Source of the DNA: Streptomyces sp. TG1A-8
GTDB taxonomy: Bacteria > Actinomycetota > Actinomycetes > Streptomycetales > Streptomycetaceae
Assembly (NCBI RefSeq): GCF_030499535.1
Contig: NZ_JASTLB010000001.1
Span: 1,612,001 to 1,676,000 of the forward strand
DNA: 64,000 nucleotides
Reading direction: 5' to 3'
The notes beneath the pieces are model-generated. The model was not told where the DNA came from, searched no databases, and saw only the letters and a program-made list of their open reading frames with translations. How positions within the stretch are numbered: position 1 is the stretch's first letter; each line of letters begins with the position of its first letter. Shown piece after piece: positions 1 through 7,953 of this stretch. Made by a program: the position numbers and the translations under genes.

Positions 1-717
1 GGTGATGGCCTTCCCGTTGTCCCAGAAGCCGCCCTCCTCCAGGGCCGCGGCCAGGAACTCCTCGGCGGTCCCGGCCCGCACCGGGGTCGGGGCGGCCGAG
101 CCGATGCCGGTGCGGACCGTGCGGGTGGCGGGGTGCAGGGCGAGCCCGAAGGCGCACACGGCGATGACCATGGCGTTGCGGGTGCCGACCTTGGAGTACT
201 GCTGCGGGCCGTCGGCCTTCTCGACGTGGACGGCGCGGATCAGCTCGTCGGGGCGCAGGGCGTTGCGCTTGACCCCGGTGTAGAACGCGTCGATCGGGAT
301 GAGCCGGGTGCCGCGGGCCGCCGACTCGACCTCGACCTCGGCGCCGGCGGCGAGCAGGGCGGGGTGGGCGTCACCGGCGGGCGAGGCCGTGCCGAGGTTG
401 CCGCCCACGCCGCCGCGGTTGCGGATCTGCGGGGAGGCGACCGTGTGGGAGGCGAGGGCCAGGCCCGGCAGCTCGGCGCGCAGGTGCCGCATGATGCCGG
501 CGTACGGGACGCAGGCACCCAGCCGCACGCTGTCCTCGCCGACCTCCCACTCGTGGAGGTCGGCGACGCGGTTGAGGTCGAGGAGGTGCTCGGGCCGGCG
601 GTGGTCGAAGTTGATCTCGACCATCACGTCGGTGCCACCCGCGATCGGCACGGCGGCGGGGTGCTCGGCCTTCGCGGCGAGCGCCTCCTCCCAGCTGGCG
701 GGGCGCAGGAAGTCCAT
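1..717 (-). CDS. xanthine dehydrogenase family FAD-binding subunit (3' end outside window)
   Basis: This is the medium, FAD-carrying subunit of a molybdenum hydroxylase, probably purine (xanthine/hypoxanthine) dehydrogenase. It passes electrons from the Fe-S subunit to FAD. The visible 239 residues start MDFLRPASWEEAL. They show the two FAD-binding glycine motifs of the CoxM/XdhB fold: AGGTDVMVEI near residue 26 and RGGVGGNLGTASPAGD near 101. The C-terminus and any Fe-S and molybdopterin subunit genes lie beyond position 1. The divergent pucR regulator supports a purine-catabolic role, but a CO-dehydrogenase-like or aldehyde oxidase subunit cannot be excluded from this subunit alone. Confidence 0.88.
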   Translation of the reverse strand, partial: MDFLRPASWEEALAAKAEHPAAVPIAGGTDVMVEINFDHRRPEHLLDLNRVADLHEWEVGEDSVRLGACVPYAGIMRHLRAELPGLALASHTVASPQIRNRGGVGGNLGTASPAGDAHPALLAAGAEVEVESAARGTRLIPIDAFYTGVKRNALRPDELIRAVHVEKADGPQQYSKVGTRNAMVIAVCAFGLALHPATRTVRTGIGSAAPTPVRAGTAEEFLAAALEEGGFWDNGKAIT

Positions 718-1072
718 GACCGGCTCTCTCCTTCGTCTCGTGGATCGAACGGATCGGGCCGGTCCGCGTGCGACGGGTCCGGCTCGTTCATGTCCTGTTC
801 ACGCGGAGTGGACCCAGTACACCGCTCCGTACTCCAGCGGGGTCAGTCACCGAAACCATGAAGGAGTTGGCTGGCCATGGCGGGTATCTTGTAGATTCGT
901 ATGAACGGAGGTCATCGGTAATCCCGCTGTTTCCCCGGAGAAACGCGAGGCACGCGCGAAGCGGCCCGGCGCCTCTCCGGGAAGGCCGTCCGAGCGCCCC
1001 GCACCGGGATCCCTCCCCCCGATTCCCCCACGATCCACCGTAGGTTTCGAGACACAGAACGGCGGCGACGAC
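718..1072. other. divergent intergenic region between xdh operon and pucR
   Basis: No gene is seen in these 355 bases. They hold the divergent control region. A weak candidate pucR promoter is TTGGCT at 867-872 and TAGATT at 892-897, with a 19-nt spacer. A short inverted repeat GTTTC...GAAAC lies near 935-950. Neither is strong enough to be called a binding site. Confidence 0.4.
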
Positions 1073-2746
1073 ATGCGGCTGCGCGCACTGCTGGACACCG
1101 ATGCGCTGGGCCTGCGGCTGCTCGGCGGCGGGAGCGAGCTGGACCGCCCGGTACGCGGGGTCATGACCACCGACCTGCGCGACCCGAGCCGTTACCTCTC
1201 CGGTGGCGAGCTGGTCCTGACCGGACTGGCCTGGCGCCGGGGCGCCGCCGACTCCGAGCCGTTCGTGCGGATCCTCGTGCAGGCCGGGGTGGCGGCCCTG
1301 GCCGCCGGGGAGGCCGAGCTGGGCGACGTGCCGGACGACCTGGTGCTGGCCTGCGCCCGGCACCGGCTGCCGCTGTTCGCGGTGCACGAGTCGGTGGCGT
1401 TCGCGACGATCACCGAGCACGTCGTGCGGCAGGTCTCCGGGGAGCGGGCCGGGGACCTGGCGGCGGTGGTGGACCGGCACCGCCGGATGATGACCTCGGG
1501 CCCGGCGGGCGGCGGCCCGGACGTCGTCCTGGACCTGCTCGGCTCCGACCTGGACCTGCGCGCCTGGGTGCTCTCCCCGACCGGCCGGCTGGTCGCGGGC
1601 CCCGGCGCGGCGGGCCCGGCGCTGTCCGCGCGGACCTGTGCGCGGCTCGCCGCCGAGCACCTGGCGGCGGCCCGCACGGGCCGGCGCGGACCGCACCGCA
1701 CCGAGCTGGACGGCGTGGCGTACTCCCTGTTCCCCGTCCGGTCCTCCGGCCGCGCGCCGCGGGCCGCGCGCGACGCCCGCGAGACGGCCCTGTCCGACTG
1801 GCTGCTGGCGGTCGAGGCGGACGCCGGGGACTGGCCGGCCGAACGGCTCGACCTGCTGCAGGGCGTCACCCAGCTGATCGCCGTCGAACGGGACCGCCGG
1901 GAGGCGGCGCGCACGGTACGGCGCCGGCTCGCCCAGGAGGTGCTGGAACTGGTGCAGACGGGTGCGGCGCCCGCGGAGGTCGCCGCCCGTCTGCGGGTGG
2001 CCGCGCCGGTGCTGCTGCCCGGCCTCGGGGCGGCCCCGCACTGGCAGGTGGTCGTGGCCCGCGTCGAGTGGGACGACGGCGGGACGGCGGGCGGCCCGGT
2101 CGCGCAGTCCCTGCTGGAGGAGGTCCTCGCCGACCCCCTGGCCGCCGGTCCCGAGCCCGCCGACCGGATCGCCGTCGCGCACGCCGGCGACGAGGCCGTC
2201 GCGCTCGTCCCGCTGCCCGCGGTCGCCTCCGGACACGACGGCTCCGAACCGGGCCTGCTCGCCGACGTGCTGCTGCAGGCGGTCCGCGAGCCGCTGTCGG
2301 CGGGCCTGGACGGCGACGGGCGGCTCACCCTCGGCGTCAGCGCGGCCGTGCACTCGGCGGAGGGGCTGCGCGGCGCGCTGGAGGAGGCCCGGCACGCCCG
2401 CCGGGTCGCCGCGGCCCGTCCCGGCCGGGTCTGCGCGGCCGGCCACCAGGAGCTGGCCTCGCACGTGCTGCTGCTGCCCTTCGTCCCGGACGACGTCCGC
2501 CGCGCCTTCACCGCCCGCCTCCTGGACCCGCTGCGCGACTACGACCGCCGCCACCGGGCCGAGCTGATCCCCACCCTGGAGGCGTTCCTGGACTGCGACG
2601 GCTCCTGGACCCGCTGCGCCACCCGGCTCCACCTGCACGTCAACACGCTGCGCTACCGGGTGGGCCGCATCGAGCAGCTGACGGGACGGGACCTTTCGCG
2701 CCTGGAGGACAAACTGGACTTCTTCCTGGCCCTGCGCATGAGCTGA
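1073..2746 (+). CDS. pucR: PucR family transcriptional regulator
   Basis: The 557-residue protein has the PucR architecture. An N-terminal purine-catabolism regulatory domain covers about residues 1-125. A GGDEF-like middle follows. The C-terminal helix-turn-helix (about 500-557) includes the hallmark LHVNTLRYRVGRIEQLTG and ends on a hydrophobic helix. Family members control purine or other nitrogen catabolism. Divergence from a xanthine dehydrogenase subunit fits regulation of that operon; this is inferred from position. The ATG at 1073 has only a weak upstream GGCGGCGA element. No earlier in-frame start looked better. Confidence 0.88.
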   Translation: MRLRALLDTDALGLRLLGGGSELDRPVRGVMTTDLRDPSRYLSGGELVLTGLAWRRGAADSEPFVRILVQAGVAALAAGEAELGDVPDDLVLACARHRLPLFAVHESVAFATITEHVVRQVSGERAGDLAAVVDRHRRMMTSGPAGGGPDVVLDLLGSDLDLRAWVLSPTGRLVAGPGAAGPALSARTCARLAAEHLAAARTGRRGPHRTELDGVAYSLFPVRSSGRAPRAARDARETALSDWLLAVEADAGDWPAERLDLLQGVTQLIAVERDRREAARTVRRRLAQEVLELVQTGAAPAEVAARLRVAAPVLLPGLGAAPHWQVVVARVEWDDGGTAGGPVAQSLLEEVLADPLAAGPEPADRIAVAHAGDEAVALVPLPAVASGHDGSEPGLLADVLLQAVREPLSAGLDGDGRLTLGVSAAVHSAEGLRGALEEARHARRVAAARPGRVCAAGHQELASHVLLLPFVPDDVRRAFTARLLDPLRDYDRRHRAELIPTLEAFLDCDGSWTRCATRLHLHVNTLRYRVGRIEQLTGRDLSRLEDKLDFFLALRMS

Positions 2747-2863
2747 GGCCGCCCGCCCCACGACTTTGTGAAATCTTTCACCCACCCCCTTGGCCGGTCC
2801 CGGGATTGGTGCTGGAATGCCGCCACCACTCAACAGCTCGATGGCGCGCTCGGGGAGGGCAAC

Positions 2864-3646
2864 GTGGCGCATTCCGCCATGTCTGGCAACGGGACGACCG
2901 CCGGTGACGATCCGCTCCAGACCGCGGTATGGCGGTTGCGCTCGCGGGCCTGCTGGGCCGACGCGGCGGCCCTGCTGCCGTCGGACACCCCGGCCGCGGC
3001 GCTCCAGCGGGCGGTGCTGCTGGTCGAGCGGTGCCTGTACACCGAGCGGGGCTGGCAGGAGGCCGAGGACGCCCTGCGCACCGCGGAGGCGCTCGCGCAC
3101 ACCGACGAGGAGCGGGGGGCCGCGGCCTGCGAGCGCGGCCAGCTCGCCTACGCCGCCACGCTGCACGGTGTGCGGGACCGGGCGGACGAGGCGCGGGCCG
3201 CGCTGGGCCGGGCGGCGGCGCTGATCCCTCCCGGGGGTGCGGGCAGGGCGCTGCTGGACTTCCGACGGGGCCTGCTCGCCGAGAACCTGGCCCGCTCACC
3301 GCAGGCCGCCCGCGCCGCGTACCGGCGCGCGCACACGGCCGCCGCCGCGCGCGCCGACCAGCTGCTGCTGTCCTCCACCTGGCGCCACCTGGCCGGACTG
3401 GCCCTGCGGGACGGCGAGCTGGCCGAGGCCCGGCACGGTTTCACCGAATCACTGCGGATCCGGGAGGAGCTGGGCTACCTGGTGGGCACGGCTCCCGCAC
3501 TGGCCTCCCTGGCGGACACGGAGAGCGAACCGGAGGCCTCCCGCCTGCGGGAGGAGGCCGGGCGGCTGTTCCGGCTGCTCGGCGGCGTACCGACCTGGCT
3601 GGCCCGGTACTTGAGCCCGCCGGCGGCGGGGGCGGCGACGGCGTAG
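2864..3646 (+). CDS. helical-repeat (TPR-like) protein of unknown function
   Basis: The GTG at 2864 sits 5 bases after a GGGGAGGG Shine-Dalgarno sequence, giving 260 residues. A longer in-frame reading from 2768 exists, but its first 30 codons look non-coding. The sequence is almost entirely alanine- and leucine-rich amphipathic helices in pairs, including AWRHLAGLALRDGELAEARHGF-like stretches, and resembles tetratricopeptide-repeat adaptors. There is no signal peptide or membrane segment. A protein-protein scaffold or regulator partner is likely, but no specific function can be assigned. It stands alone between pucR and a convergent GntR gene. Confidence 0.68.
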   Translation: MAHSAMSGNGTTAGDDPLQTAVWRLRSRACWADAAALLPSDTPAAALQRAVLLVERCLYTERGWQEAEDALRTAEALAHTDEERGAAACERGQLAYAATLHGVRDRADEARAALGRAAALIPPGGAGRALLDFRRGLLAENLARSPQAARAAYRRAHTAAAARADQLLLSSTWRHLAGLALRDGELAEARHGFTESLRIREELGYLVGTAPALASLADTESEPEASRLREEAGRLFRLLGGVPTWLARYLSPPAAGAATA

Positions 3647-3654
3647 CGAGCGGT

Positions 3655-3674
3655 CGGGGAGGCGCGCCTCCCCG
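3655..3674. terminator. bidirectional hairpin between convergent genes
   Basis: A perfect 20-base palindrome, CGGGGAGGCG followed by its complement, lies just after the helical-repeat gene stop (3646) and ahead of the GntR gene stop (3774). It can act on both convergent transcripts. No T-run follows, as is usual in Streptomyces. Confidence 0.6.
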
Positions 3675-3773
3675 GAGCGCCGCGTCGGCGGCCGGGCGCG
3701 GAAAGGGGCGCGGAGGACCGCGCGACGGGCCACCCGCGCCCGGCGCACGTGCCGCGGCCCCGCCGCGCACGCC

Positions 3774-4568
3774 TCAGCCCGCGCCCCCGAAGTGCCGGCG
3801 CACCAGCTCCCGCGCCCGCTCCAGCTCCCCCGCGGCCAACGCGTCCAGCAGCGCCGTGTGCTCCGCCGCGTCGGCCGCGAGGTCCGCCCGTCCGGGCCGG
3901 GCCGGGGAGCCGACCAGCGGCCACTGCGAGCGCCGGTGCAGGTCCTCGGCGCAGCGCACCAGCTGCTCGTTGCCGGACAGGGACAGCATCGCCCGGTGCA
4001 GGGCGCGGTCGGCCTCCGCGTACTCCGCCGGGCAGCCGGAGGACGCCGCGCGGACCGTCTCCCGCGCGAGCGGCCGCAGCCCGGCCCACCGATCGGCCGG
4101 CACCGTGTGCGCGAGCCGCAGCAGTACCGGCACCTCGATCAGTGCCCGCACCTCGGCCAGCTCGGCCAGCTCCCGCAGCCCCCGCTCGACGACCCGGAAG
4201 CCGCGGTTGGGCACGACCTCGACGGCACCCTCCAGCGCGAGCTGCTGCATGGCCTCGCGCACGGGCGTGGCCGACACCCCGAAGCGTTCGCCGAGGCCCG
4301 GGCCCGAGTAGACCTCCCCGGGCCTCAGCTCGCCGGTGACCAGTGCCGTGCGCAGCGCGTCGAGGACCTGCCCGCGCACCGAGGAGCGCTGCACGACGGG
4401 CCGCCCCCGCGCCCCGGGCCCCTCGTCGTGGAGGTGCTCACCGCGCACGCCCGGCACCGCGGCGTCCCGGGTCCGGGCCGTCCCGGCCCGGACCTCCGCC
4501 GGGTGCGCCTGCGCGGGCACCCGGACGGTGCGCGGCGTTCCGGTGGAGCCCTGCACGCCCTGCTTCAC
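3774..4568 (-). CDS. GntR/FadR-type transcriptional regulator (FCD domain)
   Basis: The 264-residue protein begins at a GTG (4568) preceded by GGAGG with 8-base spacing. Its first ~60 residues are low-complexity. A winged helix-turn-helix follows (about 61-128) with the typical LRPGEVYSGPGLGERFGVS and TPVREAMQQLALEG stretches. The C-terminal FCD helical ligand-binding domain has ADRALHRAML and AAEHTALLDALAAGE. FCD regulators usually sense small organic acids. The target is unknown; the nearest divergent gene is the FhuF-like reductase. The long N-terminal extension suggests the true start could be an internal codon. Confidence 0.82.
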   Translation of the reverse strand: MKQGVQGSTGTPRTVRVPAQAHPAEVRAGTARTRDAAVPGVRGEHLHDEGPGARGRPVVQRSSVRGQVLDALRTALVTGELRPGEVYSGPGLGERFGVSATPVREAMQQLALEGAVEVVPNRGFRVVERGLRELAELAEVRALIEVPVLLRLAHTVPADRWAGLRPLARETVRAASSGCPAEYAEADRALHRAMLSLSGNEQLVRCAEDLHRRSQWPLVGSPARPGRADLAADAAEHTALLDALAAGELERARELVRRHFGGAG

Positions 4569-4678
4569 GGGGTCCCCCTCCGGCTTGTCGGTGTTGGGGC
4601 CATTAACGGCGGGTTGTCACTCATACGTCAAGCACCTTAGGGGCACACGCCGGCAGTTCAAACTCCCCGAAGAACGGG

Positions 4679-4697
4679 TAAGGTGAGCCTTACCTTT
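4679..4697 (+). promoter_or_regulatory. iron box (DmdR/IdeR-type operator)
   Basis: The 19-base sequence TAAGGTGAGCCTTACCTTT matches the DtxR-family consensus TTAGGTTAGGCTAACCTAA at 13 positions and keeps the dyad AGGT-(G/T)AG-N-CT-x-ACCT. It lies 37 bases upstream of the FhuF-like start codon. This predicts iron repression of that gene by DmdR1/IdeR. Confidence 0.8.
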
Positions 4698-4734
4698 ACA
4701 GTTCGTCCCGCGACCAAGGACCGGTGGTTCCGCC

Positions 4735-5574
4735 ATGCCCGCTGCGGCCTCACCCCTCACCGCCGCGTACGCCCGTCTCGCCGAGGCCTTCCCGGGGCTG
4801 TCGGTGACCGTCCTGGACCCGTCCGGGCGGCTGCCCCGGGGCGGCGGCTGGACCGACGGCGCCGGGCTCGCGGCGGGGGGCGCCGAACTCGACGCCTACC
4901 TCGCCCGGGACGAGGCGCAGGTCCTGCGGGACTACGGCCGGCGGGCCCGTCCGGACGTCGTCGCGAGCTTCGGCCTGCACCGCTACGCCTGGCCGGCCTG
5001 CCTGCTGTTCACCGTCCCGTGGTTCCTGCTCCGCAGGGTGCCCCGGCTGCCCGCGACCGAGGTCGCCCACCACCGCGCGGCCGGCCGGATGGCCGTGCGC
5101 CCCGTCTCCTTCGCCTGCTTGCCGGAGGACCCGGCGGCCGCGCTCCCCGGCGCGGTCGTCGTGGCGGACGAGGAGGCGCTGCGGGCCGAGGTGCGGGCGG
5201 CCGTCGCCGAGCACCTGGAGCCGGTGCTCGCCGCCTTCGGGCCGCGGATGCGGCGGCGCGGGCGCGCGCTGTGGGGCATGGCGACGGACGAGGTCGTCGA
5301 AGGACTGTGGTACGTCGCCCACCTGCTCGGCCGGCCCGAGGAGGCGCGGGCCGTGCGGGAGCTGGAGCTGCTGCTGCCGGGGGCGACCCGGCCGTACGTC
5401 GGCTCGGCCGCGTTCCGGGTGCTGACCGGTCCGGACGGCGAGCCGCTGCCCACCCGGTCCCGGGCGAGCTGCTGCATGTTCTACACCGTGCGGCCGCAGG
5501 ACACGTGCGCCACCTGTCCGCGCACCTGCGACAGCGACCGCGTCGCCAAACTCGCGGCGGGCGCCGCCGCCTGA
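4735..5574 (+). CDS. FhuF-like [2Fe-2S] ferric-siderophore reductase
   Basis: The 279-residue protein ends in the FhuF cysteine signature: C246-C247, ten residues, C258, two residues, C261, plus an extra C265. This motif holds a [2Fe-2S] cluster in siderophore reductases that release iron as Fe(II) in the cytoplasm. The protein has no signal peptide. The iron box just upstream supports expression under iron starvation. It stands as a single gene without neighbouring siderophore biosynthesis or uptake genes, so the substrate siderophore cannot be named. The ATG at 4735 lacks a strong Shine-Dalgarno sequence. Confidence 0.85.
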   Translation: MPAAASPLTAAYARLAEAFPGLSVTVLDPSGRLPRGGGWTDGAGLAAGGAELDAYLARDEAQVLRDYGRRARPDVVASFGLHRYAWPACLLFTVPWFLLRRVPRLPATEVAHHRAAGRMAVRPVSFACLPEDPAAALPGAVVVADEEALRAEVRAAVAEHLEPVLAAFGPRMRRRGRALWGMATDEVVEGLWYVAHLLGRPEEARAVRELELLLPGATRPYVGSAAFRVLTGPDGEPLPTRSRASCCMFYTVRPQDTCATCPRTCDSDRVAKLAAGAAA

Positions 5575-5586
5575 GGGGACCTCAGG
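5570..5586 (+). terminator. short hairpin at the end of the FhuF-like gene
   Basis: CCTGAGG, a 3-base loop and CCTCAGG form a perfect 7-bp stem overlapping the stop codon. It may terminate or stabilise the transcript. Confidence 0.4.
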
Positions 5587-5670
5587 TCCGCAGCACCGCC
5601 GGGCGTCCACTAAGATCAACGCGATGGGACCGCCCACCCGCGGACAGGTGATTCACAACTTCCTCACCTA

Positions 5671-5690
5671 TCACGGGAACTTTCCCGTGA
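5671..5690. promoter_or_regulatory. 20-bp palindromic operator upstream of the DUF2637 gene
   Basis: TCACGGGAA, the two bases CT, then TTCCCGTGA form perfect 9-bp arms. The right arm overlaps a plausible -35 element. A smaller dyad GTGATTCAC lies at 5648-5656. The position suggests repression of the DUF2637 promoter by a dimeric regulator that I cannot name. Confidence 0.6.
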
Positions 5691-5710
5691 ACCATCCGTG
5701 CGGGTAGTCT
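5681..5710 (+). promoter_or_regulatory. candidate promoter of the DUF2637 gene
   Basis: TTTCCC (5681-5686), an 18-base spacer and TAGTCT (5705-5710) fit a weak housekeeping promoter with the TAnnnT -10 form. It would leave a leader of about 160 bases. A further dyad, TCGAACT...AGTTCGA (5714-5749), lies in that leader. Confidence 0.35.
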
Positions 5711-5877
5711 TATTCGAACTCAACTCCCGCCCCTCACGCGGTAGTTCGAGCAGAACGCCGCCCTGGGCATCCCCTTGCGTCTCCCTGGCGGCCTCTTGCC
5801 CCGAAATCCCCTGAGGGCCGTCGGGAGTGGGCCACCATGGCGGGCGTTACGCCCTATCCCAATGCAAGGGACCCCTG

Positions 5878-6918
5878 ATGAGATTGACCGACATATCGCT
5901 GGACTGGCTGCTTCCGGGCGCCGTGCTGCTCCTGGGCGTGCTGGCGGCGGTGGCGGTGCTCGCGCGCGGCAAGCGCTCCTCCGGGGAGAACGCGAGCGCG
6001 GACGACTCGTGGGAGCGCAGCGAGGAGCGCCGCAGGCGCAAGGAGGCCATCTACGGCACGGCCTCCTACGTGCTTCTGTTCTGCTGTGCGGCGGTGGCGG
6101 CCGCCCTGTCCTTCCACGGCCTCGTCGGTTTCGGCGAGCAGAACCTCGGGCTGACCGACGGCTGGCAGTACCTGGTGCCCTTCGGCCTGGACGGCGCGGC
6201 GATGTTCTGCTCCGTGCTCGCGGTGCGGGAGGCCAGCCACGGCGACGCGGCCCTCGGCTCCCGCATACTCGTGTGGATGTTCGCCGCGGCGGCGGCCTGG
6301 TTCAACTGGGTGCACGCGCCGCGGGGCGCGGGACACGACGGCGCGCCGCAGTTCTTCTCCGGCATGTCCCTGTCGGCGGCCGTCCTGTTCGACCGGGCGC
6401 TGAAGCAGACCCGCCGGGCCGCGCTGCGCGAGCAGGGCCTGGTGCCGCGTCCGCTGCCGCAGATCCGCATAGTGCGCTGGCTGCGGGCCCCCCGCGAGAC
6501 CTACCGGGCCTGGTCGCTGATGCTCCTGGAGGGCGTGCGCAGCCTGGACGAGGCGGTCGAGGAGGTCCGCGAGGACAAGCGGCAGAAGGAGGAGACGCGG
6601 CAGCGGCGGCGTGACCAGCAGCGGGTGGAGCGCGCCCAGCTGAAGGCGATCAGCCGGGGCCACCGCGGCTTCGTCGGCCGGTCCGGCGGCCGGCAGGTCG
6701 AGGTGCAGGCCGTGGAGCGCGGATCGGCGCCGGCGACCGCGGAGCCTGCCCTAGCGTCGCCGGAACTGCCCGCACGCTCCAGGCCCTCCCTCCAGCCGGT
6801 CCGCAAGGGCGCTGAGCAGGTCACCGTCGACCTCACCGCGGAGGACGACACGATGGCCCTGCCGCGCCTGGACTCCCTGGAGCGCAAGCTGAAGGACCTG
6901 GAACAGCAGTTCGGCTGA
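5878..6918 (+). CDS. DUF2637 membrane protein
   Basis: The ATG at 5878 follows AAGGGA with 6-base spacing, giving 346 residues. Four hydrophobic segments (about 10-30, 62-80, 98-117 and 124-142) make up the DUF2637 membrane domain. A long charged cytoplasmic tail follows, with a coiled-coil-like EEVREDKRQKEETRQRRRDQQ stretch near 225-245. A conserved-looking acidic end LDSLERKLKDLEQQF closes it. DUF2637 proteins resemble plasmid-spread (SpdB-like) proteins of Streptomyces, and many are chromosomal with unknown roles. The palindromic operator upstream suggests regulated expression. Confidence 0.8.
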   Translation: MRLTDISLDWLLPGAVLLLGVLAAVAVLARGKRSSGENASADDSWERSEERRRRKEAIYGTASYVLLFCCAAVAAALSFHGLVGFGEQNLGLTDGWQYLVPFGLDGAAMFCSVLAVREASHGDAALGSRILVWMFAAAAAWFNWVHAPRGAGHDGAPQFFSGMSLSAAVLFDRALKQTRRAALREQGLVPRPLPQIRIVRWLRAPRETYRAWSLMLLEGVRSLDEAVEEVREDKRQKEETRQRRRDQQRVERAQLKAISRGHRGFVGRSGGRQVEVQAVERGSAPATAEPALASPELPARSRPSLQPVRKGAEQVTVDLTAEDDTMALPRLDSLERKLKDLEQQFG

Positions 6919-6939
6919 CGACACCACGGCCGGACCCAC

Positions 6940-6977
6940 GGGACGGGGCGCGACCCGCACGGGTCGCGCCCCGTCCC
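6940..6977. terminator. strong bidirectional hairpin terminator
   Basis: GGGACGGGGCGCGACCC, a 4-base loop (GCAC) and the exact complement form a perfect 17-bp stem. It sits between the convergent DUF2637 gene and the ATPase gene. Confidence 0.85.
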
Positions 6978-7009
6978 GTCGCCGTCGTCCGTACGGTCCC
7001 CGCCGCGCG

Positions 7010-7489
7010 TCAGGCGGCCTGGGCGCCGAGCTCGAACCACACCGACTTGCCCACGCCGTGCGGCCGTACGCCCCAGGAGTCGGCGAGGGACTGCACCAGG
7101 ACCAGTCCGCGGCCGTGCGTGTCGTCGTCCGGGTCCGGGACCCGTGGGCGCGGCCGGTGGGCCAGGAAGTCCCTGACCTCCACGCGCACCCCGTCCGGTG
7201 AGACGACGGCCGTCAGCACGGCGTCGTCGTCGGTGTGGACCAGCGCGTTGGTGACGAGTTCGCTGGTGAGCAGTTCGGCGATCTCCGAGCGGCCCGGTCT
7301 GCCCCAGTGCCGCAGCAGCGCGCGCACTTCCCGGCGCGCCTCGGGCACCGCCCTGAGGTCCGCCCGGCCCAGCGTGCGCCTGAAGCGGTGTGTGTGCCCC
7401 CGTTCCGTGATCGTGCCGGTCTCTTCCCGCGTTTTCGCCGAGGAGACCCCTATGGCCACGGGGCCGCCCCCTCCCGCCTGCCTCGTCAT
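7010..7489 (-). CDS. HATPase-domain protein (RsbW/SpoIIAB-like anti-sigma kinase type)
   Basis: The chosen ATG (7489) follows GGGGGG, giving about 159 residues. The open frame runs further upstream to 7660 without coding character. GHKL ATPase motifs are visible: the N box SELVTNALVH, a G box DDTHGRGLVLVQSLAD and the terminal KSVWFEL strand. Streptomyces encode dozens of such single-domain kinases that phosphorylate anti-sigma antagonists and bind sigma factors. No cognate antagonist or sigma gene is adjacent, though the next gene upstream is a PP2C-type protein that could act in the same phospho-circuit. The partner is unknown. Confidence 0.8.
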   Translation of the reverse strand: MTRQAGGGGPVAIGVSSAKTREETGTITERGHTHRFRRTLGRADLRAVPEARREVRALLRHWGRPGRSEIAELLTSELVTNALVHTDDDAVLTAVVSPDGVRVEVRDFLAHRPRPRVPDPDDDTHGRGLVLVQSLADSWGVRPHGVGKSVWFELGAQAA

Positions 7490-7953
7490 GACCCCCCGCC
7501 CGCGCGCCGCCGGCTCCGCCCCTCCTGGTCGAACACGTTCACGGAAACCATGCCCAGTGCGGTCGCGGGCAGTCATGGCCGCTGCCCGACGGCCGCCTGT
7601 TCGGCCACACCGGTACGGCCCCCCGGCCCGTCCCGGACGCGCGGCGCACCCGTACCACACCCGTCAGGACGGCCCCACGGTGCCACAGGCGTCCCGGGGC
7701 GGTGGGCCGAGGACGTCCGGCCCCCGGCTCCGGTCCGCCGGTCACACGGCGTGAAACTGGCCGGAAACCGACCTTCCGTGCTGTTCCGTCGGGGCCGGTA
7801 CCCGTTGCGGGGGGGCTGGAGCGGGCCGCCCGGAGCACGCGGCCGACGCCGCCTCCCCCAGCACGGTCCCGGAGGCGGACGGCGCGGACCCGGTGGTGGG
7901 CCCTTGGGTCCGCGCGGATCCCTCCGGCCCCCACGGAGGCACGGCGGCCGCGC
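7490..7953. other. intergenic region, no gene seen
   Basis: These 464 bases lie downstream of the PP2C gene and upstream of the ATPase gene. Reading frames here lack ribosome-binding sites and the Streptomyces third-position GC pattern. Apart from the hairpin at 7921-7939 I see nothing distinctive. A promoter for the ATPase gene is expected but none stands out. Confidence 0.5.
7921..7939 (-). terminator. hairpin downstream of the PP2C gene
   Basis: CCTCCG, a 7-base loop and CGGAGG lie 14 bases past the PP2C stop codon. They follow a further dyad, TCCGCGCGGA, about ten bases on. Confidence 0.5.

Noticed and set aside
7539..7934. 131-codon minus-strand frame in the gap below the PP2C gene
   Set aside because: Composition is that of random high-GC DNA, with no ribosome-binding site or recognisable motif.
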